From NCBI GenBank assembly GCA_006176705.1, contig QRFJ01002117.1, forward strand, positions 169,228 through 233,227: DNA of 64,000 nucleotides, in the 5' to 3' direction. Below are positions 1 to 12,082 of this stretch, piece after piece. This DNA comes from Cocos nucifera. Lineage: Eukaryota > Streptophyta > Magnoliopsida > Arecales > Arecaceae. The notes under the pieces are model-generated. The model was not told the DNA's origin, did not search any database, and saw only the letters and a list, made by a program, of their open reading frames with translations. The translations under genes were made by a program, and so were the position numbers. The stretch's first letter is position 1, and each line of letters opens with the position of its first letter.

Positions 1-660
1 GGTAAGCTTCTCAAGACTCAATTAGTTTCATGCATCTAATTTAGGTTGCATAGAACCCCTTGTCTGAAAGTGATAGTGTATATTCATATTAAATCAACTT
101 GTAGGCACAATCCATTAAACAACATAAGATGGGGACTTGATCACCCTTTCTTGGCCCGCAAACAACTAACCAACATTCTGCATTGATCTAAGCCTTTAAT
201 TATAAAATCAATTAGACATCGACTCTAGAAACTCTAGCTCATTAGGACAAGGAACCCTAAAAGTTGGATCAAGTTAGGGTTAATCAATTTAATTAATGTG
301 TAAGGTAAGTGGTTCAAGAATGTCTGAGCCCGAAGAAAGGTGGTTTATAATTGATTCTATTAGCTTATCTGACCAAGCATAATTAATATCTAAGGCAAGC
401 AATGAGAGGACTCCCACCAACCTTACACTTATCTGGTTAGTTGATTGGCTGATCTTATACTTGGAGGACTTGAAGGTGATCTTGGCAGTTAGAAGCTGTC
501 TAGATCTAGGACAACTCTTAGTTAGGATTGTTTGTCTAACTTGATTGCGAACTAAAATATTAAATCTAATTAAAACTAATCTTCTCTCTCTTTTTAGCTC
601 TAGGACTCCTTAGGATCTCATCTTTAGAATCCTTCTCTCCTTCTTCTCCTTTTCTCCTCT
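1..660 (+). other. Non-coding leader of outer Gypsy element
   Basis: No protein-like reading frame is visible. The stretch precedes a Gypsy gag on the same strand and grades into a pyrimidine-rich run (about 575-665) and then an AT-rich block, so it is best read as LTR end and/or untranslated leader of that element. No primer binding site could be placed with confidence. The element's 5' LTR start must lie before the window. Confidence 0.4.
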
Positions 661-985
661 TCTCTTTCAAAAATAAAATAAATTAAATTAAAATAAATTA
701 AAAATAATTAATAATTAATAATTAAAAATAGTAAAAATAAAAATAAGTAAAAATTATAAAAATAAATAAAATAAATAAAATTATAATAAAATAATAAAAT
801 CATTAAAATTTAAAAAAAATATAATAATAATAAATAATAAAAAAATTCTTAAAAATTATTAAAAATCTAAAAGAATAAAATTATAATATAAAAGTTATAA
901 AATTATTAAAAAATTATAAAAAATAATAAAAAAATATAAAAATATAAAAAAATCTTAAAAAAATCTAAAAATTTTTGAACCATAC
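661..985. repeat. AT-rich low-complexity block
   Basis: About 320 bp made almost only of A and T, with short TAAAA/AATAAT words and no consistent period. It lies between the leader and gag of the outer Gypsy element. Nothing suggests a function; it may be slippage-expanded leader sequence. Confidence 0.75.
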
Positions 986-1002
986 ATTAAGGTTGCACTA
1001 TT

Positions 1003-2910
1003 ATATGCAAGGTAGAAAATCGCTTTACCTGATTTAGTTGAATCTAACCATAAAATTGAATGGCTGAATCATATTAAATATAATAACCAAATGGCTGAAA
1101 ATTTTAGAGAACTACCTAGGCAGATAAAGGAATACTTTATTTCTTCCACCTATAATCCATCGACTTGTATCCAATTATCTGATATCCATGCAATCCACTA
1201 TGAGATCAAGTCAACCACAATCTAGATGCTTCCTTTTTTCTACGAAAATACCAATGAAGATCCATATAAGCATCTAGATGAGTTTTTAGAAGTCTGCTCT
1301 ATGGTGAGAATTTAAAATTTAACCAATGATGCCCTTAGACTAATTCTATTTTTCTTTTCATTAAAAGATAAAGTCAAGTATTGGCTTGGCATAATAGGAA
1401 AACCAATTAAAACTTGGACTGAATTATAAAATAAATCTTTTAAGAAATTTTATCCCATAGGCCAAACAAATATCATGAGGTGAGCTATCACTAGATTTGC
1501 TTAGCTTCCAGGAAAATAAATCATGAGTCATGGGAGAGACTTAAGAAACTTATTAGAAAATATCCACACCATGGTCTGTCTAAGTGGCAAATAGTTTAAG
1601 CTTTCTATGAGAATTTAAGAGATCAATTTAGACAACTGGTAGATGCATCTTATGGAGGTGCATTCATGAATAAAAGTGAAGATGAAGTCTATACCTTATT
1701 TGAAACTTTAAGTGAAAACTCAATCAATCATGCTTCATTATCTTTCTACCAAACTTGGGTAGGGATCCATGAATGTAACCATCTAGAATCTAGTCCTAAG
1801 TTTCATTCAAATTTGATAAATAAAGTGGACCTTCTTATCCAGAAATTAGATCAACTTCTAATCCTAAGTCAACAATCTCCTGCATAATTCACATCAGCTT
1901 TTAATTATCATGAGATTTGTTCAATCTATGCTAGCCCAACCCATTATGTGAGTAAATGTCCCATGGCTGTATGGTTTTCACCTTTCATCCAAGAATAAGT
2001 CCAAGCTACACAAGGCTACTCCAAGCTAGTTGGTGACCCTTTTTCAAATTCATATAACTTAGATTAGAGGAACCATCTTAATTTTTCTTGGATACCCCAA
2101 CAGACTCAGGCTCAAATCCAAATTTTATCTATTCAAAAATATCAAAATAAGCTCCAATATCAAAACTATGCCTACAATAGGGGTCAGCCTAGTCAGTCCA
2201 CTCAACCATCGTATTATAATCAGCCATCATACCCACCTTCTCAACAGATCAATCAAGCTGACGATAGATTTAATTAACTTTAACAACTGATTCTAACTCA
2301 ACAATAATCTATCATCAGGCTAGAAGCATAAATAGGATAATTAGCTGAGTCTAATATAAGGAAAGAACTAGGTCAATTATCGAGCCAACCAAATCTTATA
2401 AACCATCCATCTATTGTCCACCAACCATCTGAACCAAGTCATCAATCTAATGTTCCACCTAAGAATCCCCAATTTGAGAATGCCATAGTAATTTCAGAAC
2501 TTAAAAGTTATAGGATTCTTATGGATACATATTAAGATCAGGTGAGAGAGGCTAGTATTGATGCTAACCAAAATAAAAATAAAGAAGAAGAGGTTAGCAC
2601 TAAAGCTAACTGCATAGAAGAACCTGAGCTCAGAACTAGTACTGATGCTAGTTCTGATTTAAATAGGACTAATAAAGAGGTGGAGAGAATAGATGATTTA
2701 TCTAAGACCTATAAAACCTAAAGTCCTATTTCCTTTAGTCCTAGAAGCTGATTCTTCTCATAAAAATCAAGAGGCATATAATGAAGTATCAACAGAGTTA
2801 TTTAAGCAAGATTATATTAATTTACCTCCATAATTAAAGCCACATTTAGTCATCCTTCCAGTGCCCATTGCATTAAACTCAACTCCTAATCTAAAAACTA
2901 AATTTATGAG
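1003..2910 (+). pseudogene. Ty3/Gypsy gag, decayed (outer element)
   Basis: Translation across several stops gives a typical plant Gypsy capsid domain. At about 1190-1480 there are segments like DPYKHLDEFLEVCS, ALRLILFFFSLKDK and FKKFYPIGQTNIMR. At 1666-1887 a 73-residue stretch is still open (EVYTLFETLSENSINHASLS). Gag is the structural protein that packages element RNA. A Gln/Pro/Tyr-rich region follows (2100-2280), then an acidic linker (2570-2700). The frame is broken by many TAA/TAG codons and ends abruptly at 2910, where a minus-strand Gypsy element is inserted. The same frame seems to resume at 32834. No protease or RT is seen in either part, so this looks like a gag-only non-autonomous element or a pol-deleted one. 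Confidence 0.75.
2906..2910. repeat. Target-site duplication, left (ATGAG)
   Basis: The 5 bases ATGAG lie directly outside the left LTR and are repeated exactly at 32829-32833 outside the right LTR. Five bases is the usual duplication length for plant Gypsy integrases. This fixes the limits of the minus-strand Gypsy element. Confidence 0.85.
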
Positions 2911-4119
2911 TATTGGTGTGAAATCTGGTTGATGCTAGATCGAGCTGGAGTTAAGAAAAAAGAGATCGCCATCGGTGACCTACAAAATAAAGTTTCATTT
3001 GAAGTTGGTGGTGGTGGCTTCGACAGAAATCTTCAATGATCAAGTCAGCTCTTCTAGCCAACAAAAATGGAGTGCTTAGAAAAGAACTCAGTAGAGTTTT
3101 GAAAAGAAGAAGAGAGCTTAGAGAAAACATATCTGAAGAATTTTTTTTTATAGATGGAGCCTGTAGCAGACTGATAGTGATAGCCGTAGCCATCCGATAG
3201 TGGGCTGCTCAGGGCCACGTGGGGTTTGTTATGGATAGAGGTGCCGTCTGTAGCAAACTGATAGTGATAGCTATAGCTGTCCGATAGTGTGGCCGCTCAA
3301 GACCACATGGAGTTTGTTACGGAGAGAGGCACCGCCTATAGCAGAATGATAGTGACAACCGTAATCGTCCGATAGTGGGCCACTCGGGGCCATGTGGGGT
3401 TTGTTATGGAGAGAGGTGTCCATTATCGTGATGTGCTCGTTCATCGAGATTTAATAATCAAAGTTTGGAGAAAGAAGATGTTAGTTGGTGAAGAGCTTTG
3501 ACATACATCAATTCTAGAGGAGTTTGAACTCCTAAAGAGAATATGGCTAGAAAGAATCATTTGAGAGAAATACTAGTTAAAATCTGAAAGTAAGCTACTG
3601 AAAGAATTTGGATGGAGTTCAACTGATGGAGAAATTCAGAAGGAGTCCGACTAATGAAGAAGTCCGGAAGGAGTCTGACTGATGGAGAAGTTTGGCTGAA
3701 GAAAAAGTTTGGGAGAGGTTTAGTGGAAGGAGAACTCCAGAAGAAGTTTGATTGATGGAGAAGTTCAGCTGAAGAAGAAGTCTAGGAGAAGTTCAACTGA
3801 AGAAGATGTCTAGAAGGAGTTCGACTGTTGGAGGAGTTCGAAAGAGGTTCGATCGTTGGAGGAGTCCAGGAAGGGTTCGATCGTTGGAGGAGTTCGACTG
3901 CGGAAGGAGTCCAAGAGGGATTCGGCCACTGAAGAAATTTAATTACTGAAGGAGTCCAGGAGGGGTTCGACCATTGAAGGAGTACAGCTGCTAAAAGAGT
4001 TCGACTACTGAAGGAGTCTGAGAGGAGTTCGACCGCTGAAGGAAGAATTTTTGATCAAAGCTCTTTCATGATTATCAGTTACATTAGGCTAAGCATCAGG
4101 GTGGGATTTATCCCCAACA
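2911..4119 (-). repeat. 3' LTR of minus-strand Gypsy (left copy)
   Basis: It matches 31740-32828 along its length. It contains three tandem copies of an ~88-bp unit (from 3161, 3248 and 3336) and a run of ~30-bp GGAGTTCGAC-type subrepeats (about 3590-4050). The left copy is about 120 bp longer than the right one, mainly from extra subrepeats. A minus-strand TATAAAAA box (complement at about 3145-3153) lies just upstream, in transcription sense, of the LTR's inner end. Confidence 0.85.
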
Positions 4120-4138
4120 CTAGTCCCCCCACTTTTAA
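4120..4138 (-). other. Polypurine tract of minus-strand Gypsy
   Basis: On the minus strand a purine-rich run with six G (AAAAGTGGGGGGACTAG) abuts the LTR start TGTTGGGG. This is where plus-strand DNA synthesis is primed during reverse transcription, and it confirms that 2911-4119 is the 3' LTR. Confidence 0.8.
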
Positions 4139-4189
4139 GTTTGAAATTCAAAGGAAGGGAGTACAAAAAAGATGACTGTCAAAGTTTTT

Positions 4190-5520
4190 TTTCGAGCTCT
4201 GCATCCATTGAGATTGAAGCTCGGGGGAGACCTTATCTTCTATTGAAGTTGAAGCTCGGGGAAGATCTTATCTTTGATTGAAGTTGAAGCTTCGAAGAGA
4301 TCTTATCTTTCGTGGAGGTTGAGAGAGATCTTATCTTCTTTTAAAGTTGAAGCTTGGCAGAGATCTTATCTTTAGCCAAGGTTGAAGCTCGAAAAAGATC
4401 TTATCTCTAGTCGAGGTTGAAGGAGATCCTATCTTTTATTGAAGTTGAAGCTCAGAAGAGATCTTATCTCCAATCGAGGTTGAAGGAGATCTTATCTTCT
4501 GTTGATGTTGAAGCTCAGGAGAGATCTTATCTTTGATTGAAGTTGAAGCTCGGAGAAGATCTTATCTCCAGCCAAGATTGAAGGAGATCTTATCTTCTAT
4601 TGAAGTTGAAGCTCGAAAGAGATCTTATCTTCCATGGAGGTTAAGAGAGATCTTATCTTCTTTTGAAGTTGAAGCTCGGAGGAGATCTTATCTCTAGCCG
4701 AGGTTGAAGCTTAGGGAAGATTTTATCTTCAATCGAGGTTGAAGAAGATTCTATCTTCTATTGAAGTTGAAGCTCGAGAAAGATCTTATCTTCAGTCGAG
4801 GTTGAAGAAGATTTTTTCTTCTGTTGAAGTTGAAACTCGAAAAAGATCTTATCTCTAGCCGAGGTTGAAGGAGATCTTATCTTTTATTGAAGTTGAAGCT
4901 CGGAAGAGATCTTATCTTTCATTGAGGTTAAGAGAGATCTTATCTTCTTTTGAAGTTGAAGCTCGGGGGAGATCTTATCTCCAGTCGAGGTTGAAGCTTG
5001 GCAGAGATCTTATCTTCAGCTAAGATTGAAGGAGATTCTATCTTCTATTGAAGTTAAAGCTCGGAGAAGATCTTATCTCTAGCCGAGATTAAAGAAGATC
5101 CTATTTTCTATTGAAGTTGAAGCTCGAGGAAGATCTTATCTCCAATCGAGATTAAAGCAGATCTTATCTCCTATTGAAGTTGAAGCTCGAGAGAGATCTT
5201 ATCTTTGATTGAAGCTGAAGCTTGGGAGAGATCTTATCTCTAGCCGAGATTGAAGGAGATCTTATCTCTTATTGAAGTTGAAGCTCGAAAGAGATCTTAT
5301 CTCCCATTAAGGTTGAGAGAGATCTTATCTTCTTTTGAAGTTGAAGCTCGAGGGAGATTTTATCTCCAACCGAGGTCGAAGCTCGAGGGAGATCTTACCT
5401 CCAGTCGAGGTTGAAGGAGATCCTATCTTTTATTGAAGTTGAAGCTCGGGAGAGATCTTATCTCCAGTCAAGATTGAAGGAGATCTTATCTCCTATTGAA
5501 GTTGAAGCTTGGAGGAGAAT
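4190..5520. repeat. Tandem array B (~63 bp, made of ~28 + ~35 bp halves)
   Basis: The word GATCTTATCT recurs about every 28 or 35 bases, alternating with TTGAAGTTGAAGCTCG and CGAGGTTGAAG. Two related half-units combine into a ~63-bp higher unit, repeated around twenty times with scattered substitutions. It lies in the 3' untranslated part of the minus-strand Gypsy, next to its PPT. It encodes no sensible protein. A noisy second copy is at 16365-17400. Confidence 0.85.
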
Positions 5521-5711
5521 TTTGGTCCTGGGTTTGAAATTTGAAGGAAGAGAGTAAAAAAGGAGATGGTCAAAGTCTGATTCTAGGTTCGAAATTTGAA
5601 GGGAGTAAAAAAGATGACGGATAAAGTCCGATCCTGGGTTTTCGTGCTTGTTGCATGTTGCGGATGTCGAGCTCATTATCGACGTTGGACCTGCTGTGGA
5701 TGTCGAACTAG
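5521..5711. other. Gypsy 3' region between array B and Copia LTR
   Basis: Short non-repetitive remainder of the minus-strand Gypsy element. It has no coding signal. The Copia LTR begins at 5712 directly after CGAACTAG; no target duplication can be checked because the far end of the Copia element is truncated. Confidence 0.5.
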
Positions 5712-7994
5712 TGTCAGATGTGTGTGCCCTAGAAGCCAAAATTGACTGACACTTGTAATACACTTCTAGGAGTAAAATTATAATTTTGACTATAAATAAT
5801 AAAATGGGTTATTTTCTATCACAAATGTGTATTTAGTATCTTTGATACATCCCTTGAGTTAATGGTAATGATAATTCTTATTTTTAAGAGTTGAAAATTT
5901 AAGATAAGAATTTGCATTATTAACTCATAAAATGCTCCTGATCGTAGGATCATCATGAGGATGATGATTGATCTGGAAGGTTGGTGTACAATTGCTTCTT
6001 TATAGTAGATGAGTCTTGAGTCTACGGTGTGGAGACATCAGAGTGAGAGTACAGGTACTCGTTAGAGGATGAGGGCACTGAGCATGACCATCTCGAGTAG
6101 TCATAAGGAAGTCTACCTTCTCGTCAATGACTGACTCGAAGCTGTAGTGGTGTGTATGGTTCTTTGACCTGAGGTGCATCGGCAGTTCACCTTGAGGGTG
6201 TTATAGTTTGACTACACCATGACTCGATCTTCAGCCTTTCAGAATCCTGAGGTATATGTTGGCTATAGCATGTTCATTGTAGGAATTGGATCGCACCAAG
6301 AGGGAATCTATCTACCTCGGTGGATGGGGAGCAGCCCTATGATGATCATGAGAATCAAGTCCATAAACCCATGGCCATGATAGAGTGAAATAATAGAAAG
6401 AGTTTCTATTAAGATTTTCACATCGAACTTGAATCGAATGATTAAATCATATGATAGAAATTAGGGTTTGACGAGTTCACCTTAACCCTAATCTGATCAG
6501 GGCTAAAGATAGAAGAACTTAATCACACAAGTAGCTGCACTAAGAGATTCATTTTTAATTTTGATGGGTTGCCACCATATACTGCTAGGTATCACTGATT
6601 GATTTTGGGAGCAATTAGAATGATTTAGATGATCAATTATTCTAGTTGTCTAAATCAGAAGAGTTCTGATTGATCAAACAAAGTTTCAATGATGTCAATG
6701 ATGGAGATCATGACATATCCCATTATCATATAAAACTGAACCTAACTGATTCAAACAAACAAGGGTTTGGATCTGGATATCATCAATTGGACTAACCTAG
6801 TTCAATTGATTTGAATTAGATTCAATTAGATTCAAGAAAATCGTGCTAGCACATTATTGAGCCTAACGTTCTCCTTTTATTATCATTAAAAGTTATCTCG
6901 ACTGAGCCAAATTAGTTTACGCTCACTCAGGTACCTTTACTTAGTCTGACTAGAGCTTGTTCAGGTTAGAAAAGGATTGTCTTAATTTATGAGATAAATT
7001 TGAGACAACACCTGCCATTTTTTGTCACCTGCTAATTCTTGTCCTTTGACTTTGGTCAAAAGTTGAACTTTGACCCTTGGACATCTGCCCATGTGTCATA
7101 CACTTATTGAAGAGTAGATAGGGGTTTGTCCCCTTACTAGAAATTGAAAAGGAGGGGGTGCATGCCTAGGGAGGCATGCACCCATGGATAGGGACGATTG
7201 GAGTCCCATATGGATGGGACTCCAGGTTGCTTCTTGGTTTCTACTTAGGTGATCTCTAGCTATAGACTTTGACCAGTCTTAGGCACCATCTAAGGATGAA
7301 TTTATGAGGCTCTCATCTTATTGGATCAGATGATGTCATCCCACCAATCAGATTTAGATCTGCTTGCACGAAGCAACATGATTGGCCTGGATGATGTGGC
7401 ACTATATGGCGCATTAGAGTCTATATAAACCCTATCTGTGCCACACTTTGAGAGAGTTCCCTCTTAGCCATACCCCAAGACTGCCCCTCTCCCTCCTCCA
7501 TGCCATCCTCTGATCCTCTCTCTCCTCTCCACGCCCAAAGAAAGTTGGGCTCCAGTTTGGTGTGATCCAGGCAAAAGAAAGATGATGAGAAAGAAAGAAG
7601 GCAGCACTGCTGTAGAGACGATTGCTGATCTTCAGATGGAGTTTTGAAGATCCGCCAAATTAGATCCAGATCTAATTTTTGAAGAAATGATAAAGAAGGA
7701 GAAGATCTCTAGATCCAGTCTGAGTGGATACCGGTAGAGGCCAGGCGCTTGCGTGGCTAAATCCAGAATCTCAGGCAATCAGCAAAATCGTCAAAGGATA
7801 ATCAGATTACCCAATATCAAGGTATAATTAAATCAAATTTAATTTACTTTTATTTTTATTTATTAGATCTATAAAATTAAATGTAAAATATCTTAGATCT
7901 GATCTGGATCTATGAGAGAAAATTTTTGAAATATCTCTCTTGATCCGATCAGATCTAAACGAACCTGATTCAAAAAATCAGGATTTTTTCTTCA
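5712..7994 (+). repeat. 5' LTR of Copia copy 1
   Basis: About 2.28 kb, starting TGTCAGATGTGTGTGCC and ending TTTCTTCA three bases before the PBS. It matches 13818-15987. Long for a Copia LTR. It has a TATA box at 7422 and no internal gene; small open frames inside are chance. Confidence 0.9.
7422..7429 (+). promoter_or_regulatory. LTR TATA box
   Basis: TATATAAA is preceded by a GC-richer stretch and followed about 30 bases later by pyrimidine-rich sequence. It sits at the right place in the LTR to set the start of element RNA. Equivalent boxes are present in the other LTR copies (about 15529; TATTTAA at 45502; complement at 63575). Confidence 0.6.
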
Positions 7995-7996
7995 AC

Positions 7997-8009
7997 TGGT
8001 ATTAGAGCC
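7997..8009 (+). other. Primer binding site (initiator tRNA-Met type)
   Basis: TGGTATTAGAGCC differs by one base from TGGTATCAGAGC, the standard plant Copia site complementary to the 3' end of initiator methionine tRNA. It lies two bases after the LTR end and so marks the 5' end of the internal region. Confidence 0.85.
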
Positions 8010-9866
8010 AGGGTCTCTAAATTATTTAGATCTAATTTTTAATTTATTTTGATCTAAAAATTAGGTGATTTTAGATATCACATGAGATGTGATTAGATCT
8101 AAAATTAAAAAAATTATAATTAAATAATATAGATCTAAGTTCTATAATATGCATGACTAGTTGTAAAATAGAATAGTTCTATACGTAGTCTTGCATGATC
8201 ATGATTTATTTTGATTAAATTATGATTTTAGATCTATTTATTTTTTATTTTTTGATGATTATAAATATTATAATAAGATCTAAAAAATATAAAATAAAAT
8301 TATTTAATTTTTAAATCATATGAGATATGATGAATGCTTTAGACTAGTTATAGAATAGTTCTACATAATTATCTAGATTAGAATTTATTTTGATGTGATC
8401 AATTTAAATCTAATTTTTTAAATAATTATAAGATAATTTAGATCTAAAAAACATACATGATATGATACATGAGATGTATGCAAAACATGTATAAAGCTAG
8501 ATCAATTTTTATATATGAGATATATGATGTAGATCTAACTAGTTTTGTAGATTTATATTTTTGATTAAGGCATTTCCCTTGGCTGTCCGATCATAAGAAT
8601 AAAGTAGGATTTAAATACCCTCTTCTTCCATTTGATGGGATGTTCTAATGATGTGTAGGGGTGCTACGCATTCGTCCTTATTCAGAAATCAAAAACTTAC
8701 TTTCTGCAAAACCCTAGATCCTAAAATCCTAGGATTTTATTTACATATTTTATTTATAAATCTTAACTTAATTAAGAATTAAGATTATAAAATATTAATT
8801 AGATCTAAAATTAAGAATTTTAGATCTAAGACATATTCATAAAATTGGGTTAGGGCTTGGGTAGCTCAATTAGGTCTAAGCGGTTGATCAAACTGAATCA
8901 AGAGTTGGTTAGATGGGATCAATAGTGCTTAAATTAACTAGCCTAATAGGATGAAGAGTGGGTCAAGATTGAGTCACGTGAGTGATCGATCAAGCTAAGA
9001 TCTAATTAGGCTCAGTGGTTAGAGTCTGGATTGTAGGCTAATCTGATTGGTTCTGGCTCAATAATTTGGTGTCTAAGATAAGTTTGGTAGATATGATCGA
9101 CTGATTTTTAATTGGAAGCTACTCTACTCAAATGCATTCTTGTTGAGTTAATGGCATATCCCTTCCATCGATCTCACTTACCTGACCATATTTATTGACT
9201 TAGTTCTGATCTGAGATGGTCAATAATCCAAGCTAACCCATGCTACTAGGTTAGTCATAATGGTTATGACTATATCAAGTCTAGTTTAATAAGACCTAAA
9301 TCAAATCTTCCTAAGAAAAGATTAAGTCTAAGGTCCCCACCATTGTAGATGTGCGGGCCCTTTTCAGGATTGATTGTTCTCGATTGGTTATAGTGGTTCA
9401 GTTGCATCGAAAAGACGTAATCATGTCTACTAGGCATTGGATGCTATGGGCTGGAGGATGGATTGGGCTCAATATTTTGAATATGGTGAGAGACTCAATT
9501 AGGAATCCAATCTATGCAAATGATGGGTCTGACCTAACTAAGGAGTGGATCAATATTCTAGGCATGGTGAGATTCATGAATTAGAGACCAAGTTTGGGTG
9601 CACCATGATTGGAGAATCATTGAATAAGAGTTGTTCACTCATTGGCTAACCCATCACCAATAACTATTAGGTGAGGTGATGGGTCAGTTGGTGGGATCGC
9701 ACCACCCACTAGAAATCATTAATCATGAAGATTTTTGCATCTCTACAGAGGAAGTGTAAGGATCCAAAAAAATAGTGAAAGCTAATTTATTTAAAAATAA
9801 AATTCCTAAATAAATTGGTTAAGTCTTAATTACAATATCTAACTAGAAATTTTGACTCTCTATAGA
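8010..9866 (+). other. Long untranslated leader of Copia copy 1
   Basis: About 1.86 kb between PBS and gag with no protein-like frame. It contains an AT-rich part (8010-8560), two copies of an aaaccctagatcctaaaatc-type phrase near 8700, and a more balanced part near 9100-9700. The open frame at 9351-9584 has no similarity to retroelement proteins. The same leader is readable in the diverged third copy (46089-49740, with an insertion). Confidence 0.6.
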
Positions 9867-10690
9867 AAAATATCTGCATCCAACCCACTAGCATGAATCC
9901 TGGATACCCATAGACTGATTAAACTAAATTACAAGGATTGGCTTCGAAACGTCAAAATTATTTTGGATTTTGAGAAGTTAACTCATGTATTGTACGAGGA
10001 CCCTCCCACCTTACCAGCCCATCCATTCGCTGAACAGAGAGCATCTCTAGATATGTGGATGGACGAAGATAACAAGGCTAGATATTACATATTAGGCTCG
10101 ATGTCTGATAAACTTCAGTACCAACATGAAGATATCAGGACAGCTTATCAAATATTGGCTCACCTATAAGAGATGTTTGGTGAACAGAGTCACGCAGCCA
10201 AGTAACAAGTCACTAAATAACTATTCAAGGCTAAGATGCATGATGGACAGTCAGTTCAAGATCATTGTCTGATGATGATCAAAGATTTGGAAGAGCTTAA
10301 GAAGCTCAGAGTGAAGTTAGACTTGGATTTGTAGAATGACAGAATTCTGCAATCTTTGACTGATGCATATGGACAGTTCATCATGAACTACCATATGCAT
10401 AAACTTCAAAATTCCTTGGCCGAACTTATGAACATGCTGGTTATAGCTGAGCTTTTCATGAAAGGTTCTAAAGGCTCAGTGCTTGCTATGGAACGGACTT
10501 CTTCCAAGAGAAAGTCTTTTGAAAAGAAGAAGTCTATGAAAAAGTAGAAGATGGAAGGAGGAAAGAAGAAAAAGATAGAGCTGAAAAAGAAGGCTGCTGA
10601 TAGAGAAAGGTATTTCCATTGCAACAATGATGGCCACTAAAAGCGGAACTGGCCTATATACCTAGCCACCCTGAAGAATAAGCAGGTAGG
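9867..10690 (+). pseudogene. Copia gag, copy 1
   Basis: Capsid-like reading frame, starting around KLNYKDWLRNVKIILDFEK, continuing through a 68-residue open part (9963-10169) and 10356-10547 (SLTDAYGQFIMNYHMHKLQN). A lysine-rich segment follows, then a decayed CCHC zinc knuckle near 10612-10650 in which only part of the pattern remains (FHCNNDGH; the first Cys is Tyr, the last is Trp). Gag would form the element's particle and bind its RNA. At least five in-frame stops disrupt it. The start codon is uncertain. Confidence 0.75.
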
Positions 10691-10744
10691 TCCTTCTGGA
10701 GGTATGCTCGTTATTGAGTCTAATCTTACGATTTTTTCTGCATC

Positions 10745-12080
10745 CAGTTGAGTGCTTGACTCTAGTTCTAGTGTTCATTTGTGCACTTTCATGCAGGGTC
10801 TTGAGGATAGTAGAAGGCTGAGGGATGGTGAGATGATTCTACACGTCGAAAATGGAGCAAGAGTTGCTGTTGTGGCCATGGGAACATACCCTCTTCGACT
10901 ACCATCTGATTTAGACCTAGTTTTAAAAGACTGTTATTATGTACCTGCAGCAAGCAGGAATTTGATTTCTATTTCTTGCTTTGCATTAGAAGGCTATGTA
11001 ATTAGTTTTCTTAAGGACCATTGTAACATTCTTTATGAAAGAAATAAAATTGCAAGTAGTTTTCTTATTCACGATATTTATCAGTTACATATTGATGTAT
11101 CTATTTTTAATATCGAGCAAAATATGAATACCATGAAACAACCTAGGGATAGTCCAAATGATAAGTATCTATGGCACCTAAGACTAGGTCATATAGCAGA
11201 AGATAGGATTAATAAATTAGAAAAAAATGAGCTATTGAGTCTATTGACTTTTGAGTCATATCCAATTTGTGAATCTTATCTTCATGGCAAAATGACTAAG
11301 CTCCCTTTTGTAGGACATGGAAAAAGGGCCACGGATCTTCTTGCCCTAGTACATACTAATGTGTGTGGCCCATTTGATGTGCCGGCTAGAGATAACTTTG
11401 TCTACTTCATAATCTTTACCGATGATTTATCTAGGTATGGGTATGTGTATCTTATGAGACACAAGTCTAAAGCTTTTGAAAAGTTCAAGAAATTCAGACA
11501 TGAAGTAGAAAAGTAAATAGAAAAATCTATTAAGATTCTTTGATCAGATCGAGGAGGTGAATATCTTAGTCGAAAATTTCTGGACTATCTCAAGGAAAAT
11601 GGAATAGTCTCTCAATGGACTCCACCTGAAACACCTCAACTCAATGGAATTTCAGAATGGAGGAATCGGACTCTATTGGATATGGTCCGATCTATGATGA
11701 GCTTCATAGATCTCTCTGATTTTCTTTGGGCACACTATTTGTTAACTACAATATACTTACTAAATTGGGTTCTCTCTAAAATCGTTCCTACCACATCGTA
11801 TGAGATATGGCATCGTAAGAAACCAAGTTCGAGTAATCTTAGAATTTGGGGTTGTCCGACTCATATCAAAAGATAACAAGTAGATAAGTTAAACTTTAGA
11901 TCATTCAGAGCTCAATTTATAGGATATCCTAAAGAGTCATTAGGATATTATTTCTATATTCTAGAAGATCACAATGTGATTGTGAGTCGACATGCCATCT
12001 TACTTAAAAAATAGTTTATTCAAAATAGCGGCATTAGAAAGAAGATCAAACTCGAGGAGAAAGTCTACAAGCTAAGGACC
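10745..12080 (+). pseudogene. Copia protease and integrase region, copy 1
   Basis: The N-terminus has a remnant aspartic protease site, VLDSSSSVHLC, where the family has D-S-G; the glycine is serine, so it would be inactive. A GAG-pre-integrase zinc-like segment follows (HLRLGH ... ICESYLHGK, one Cys changed to Tyr), then the integrase core: TDDLSRYGYVY (first Asp), SDRGGEY (second Asp) and SEWRNRTLL (Glu), so the DDE triad is still readable. Open stretches are 10752-11516 and 11676-11876. Stops at 11514 and 11541 lie within the core. The region would have joined element DNA to the chromosome. Confidence 0.85.
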
Positions 12081-12082
12081 AA

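Noticed and set aside
5458..5763. Minus-strand 101-residue open frame
   Set aside because: It spans the end of array B and the Copia LTR start, has no domain, and its homologue at 17388-17573 is broken.
9351..9584. 77-residue frame in the Copia leader
   Set aside because: It does not resemble gag, and the corresponding region of copy 3 has stops and no conserved start.
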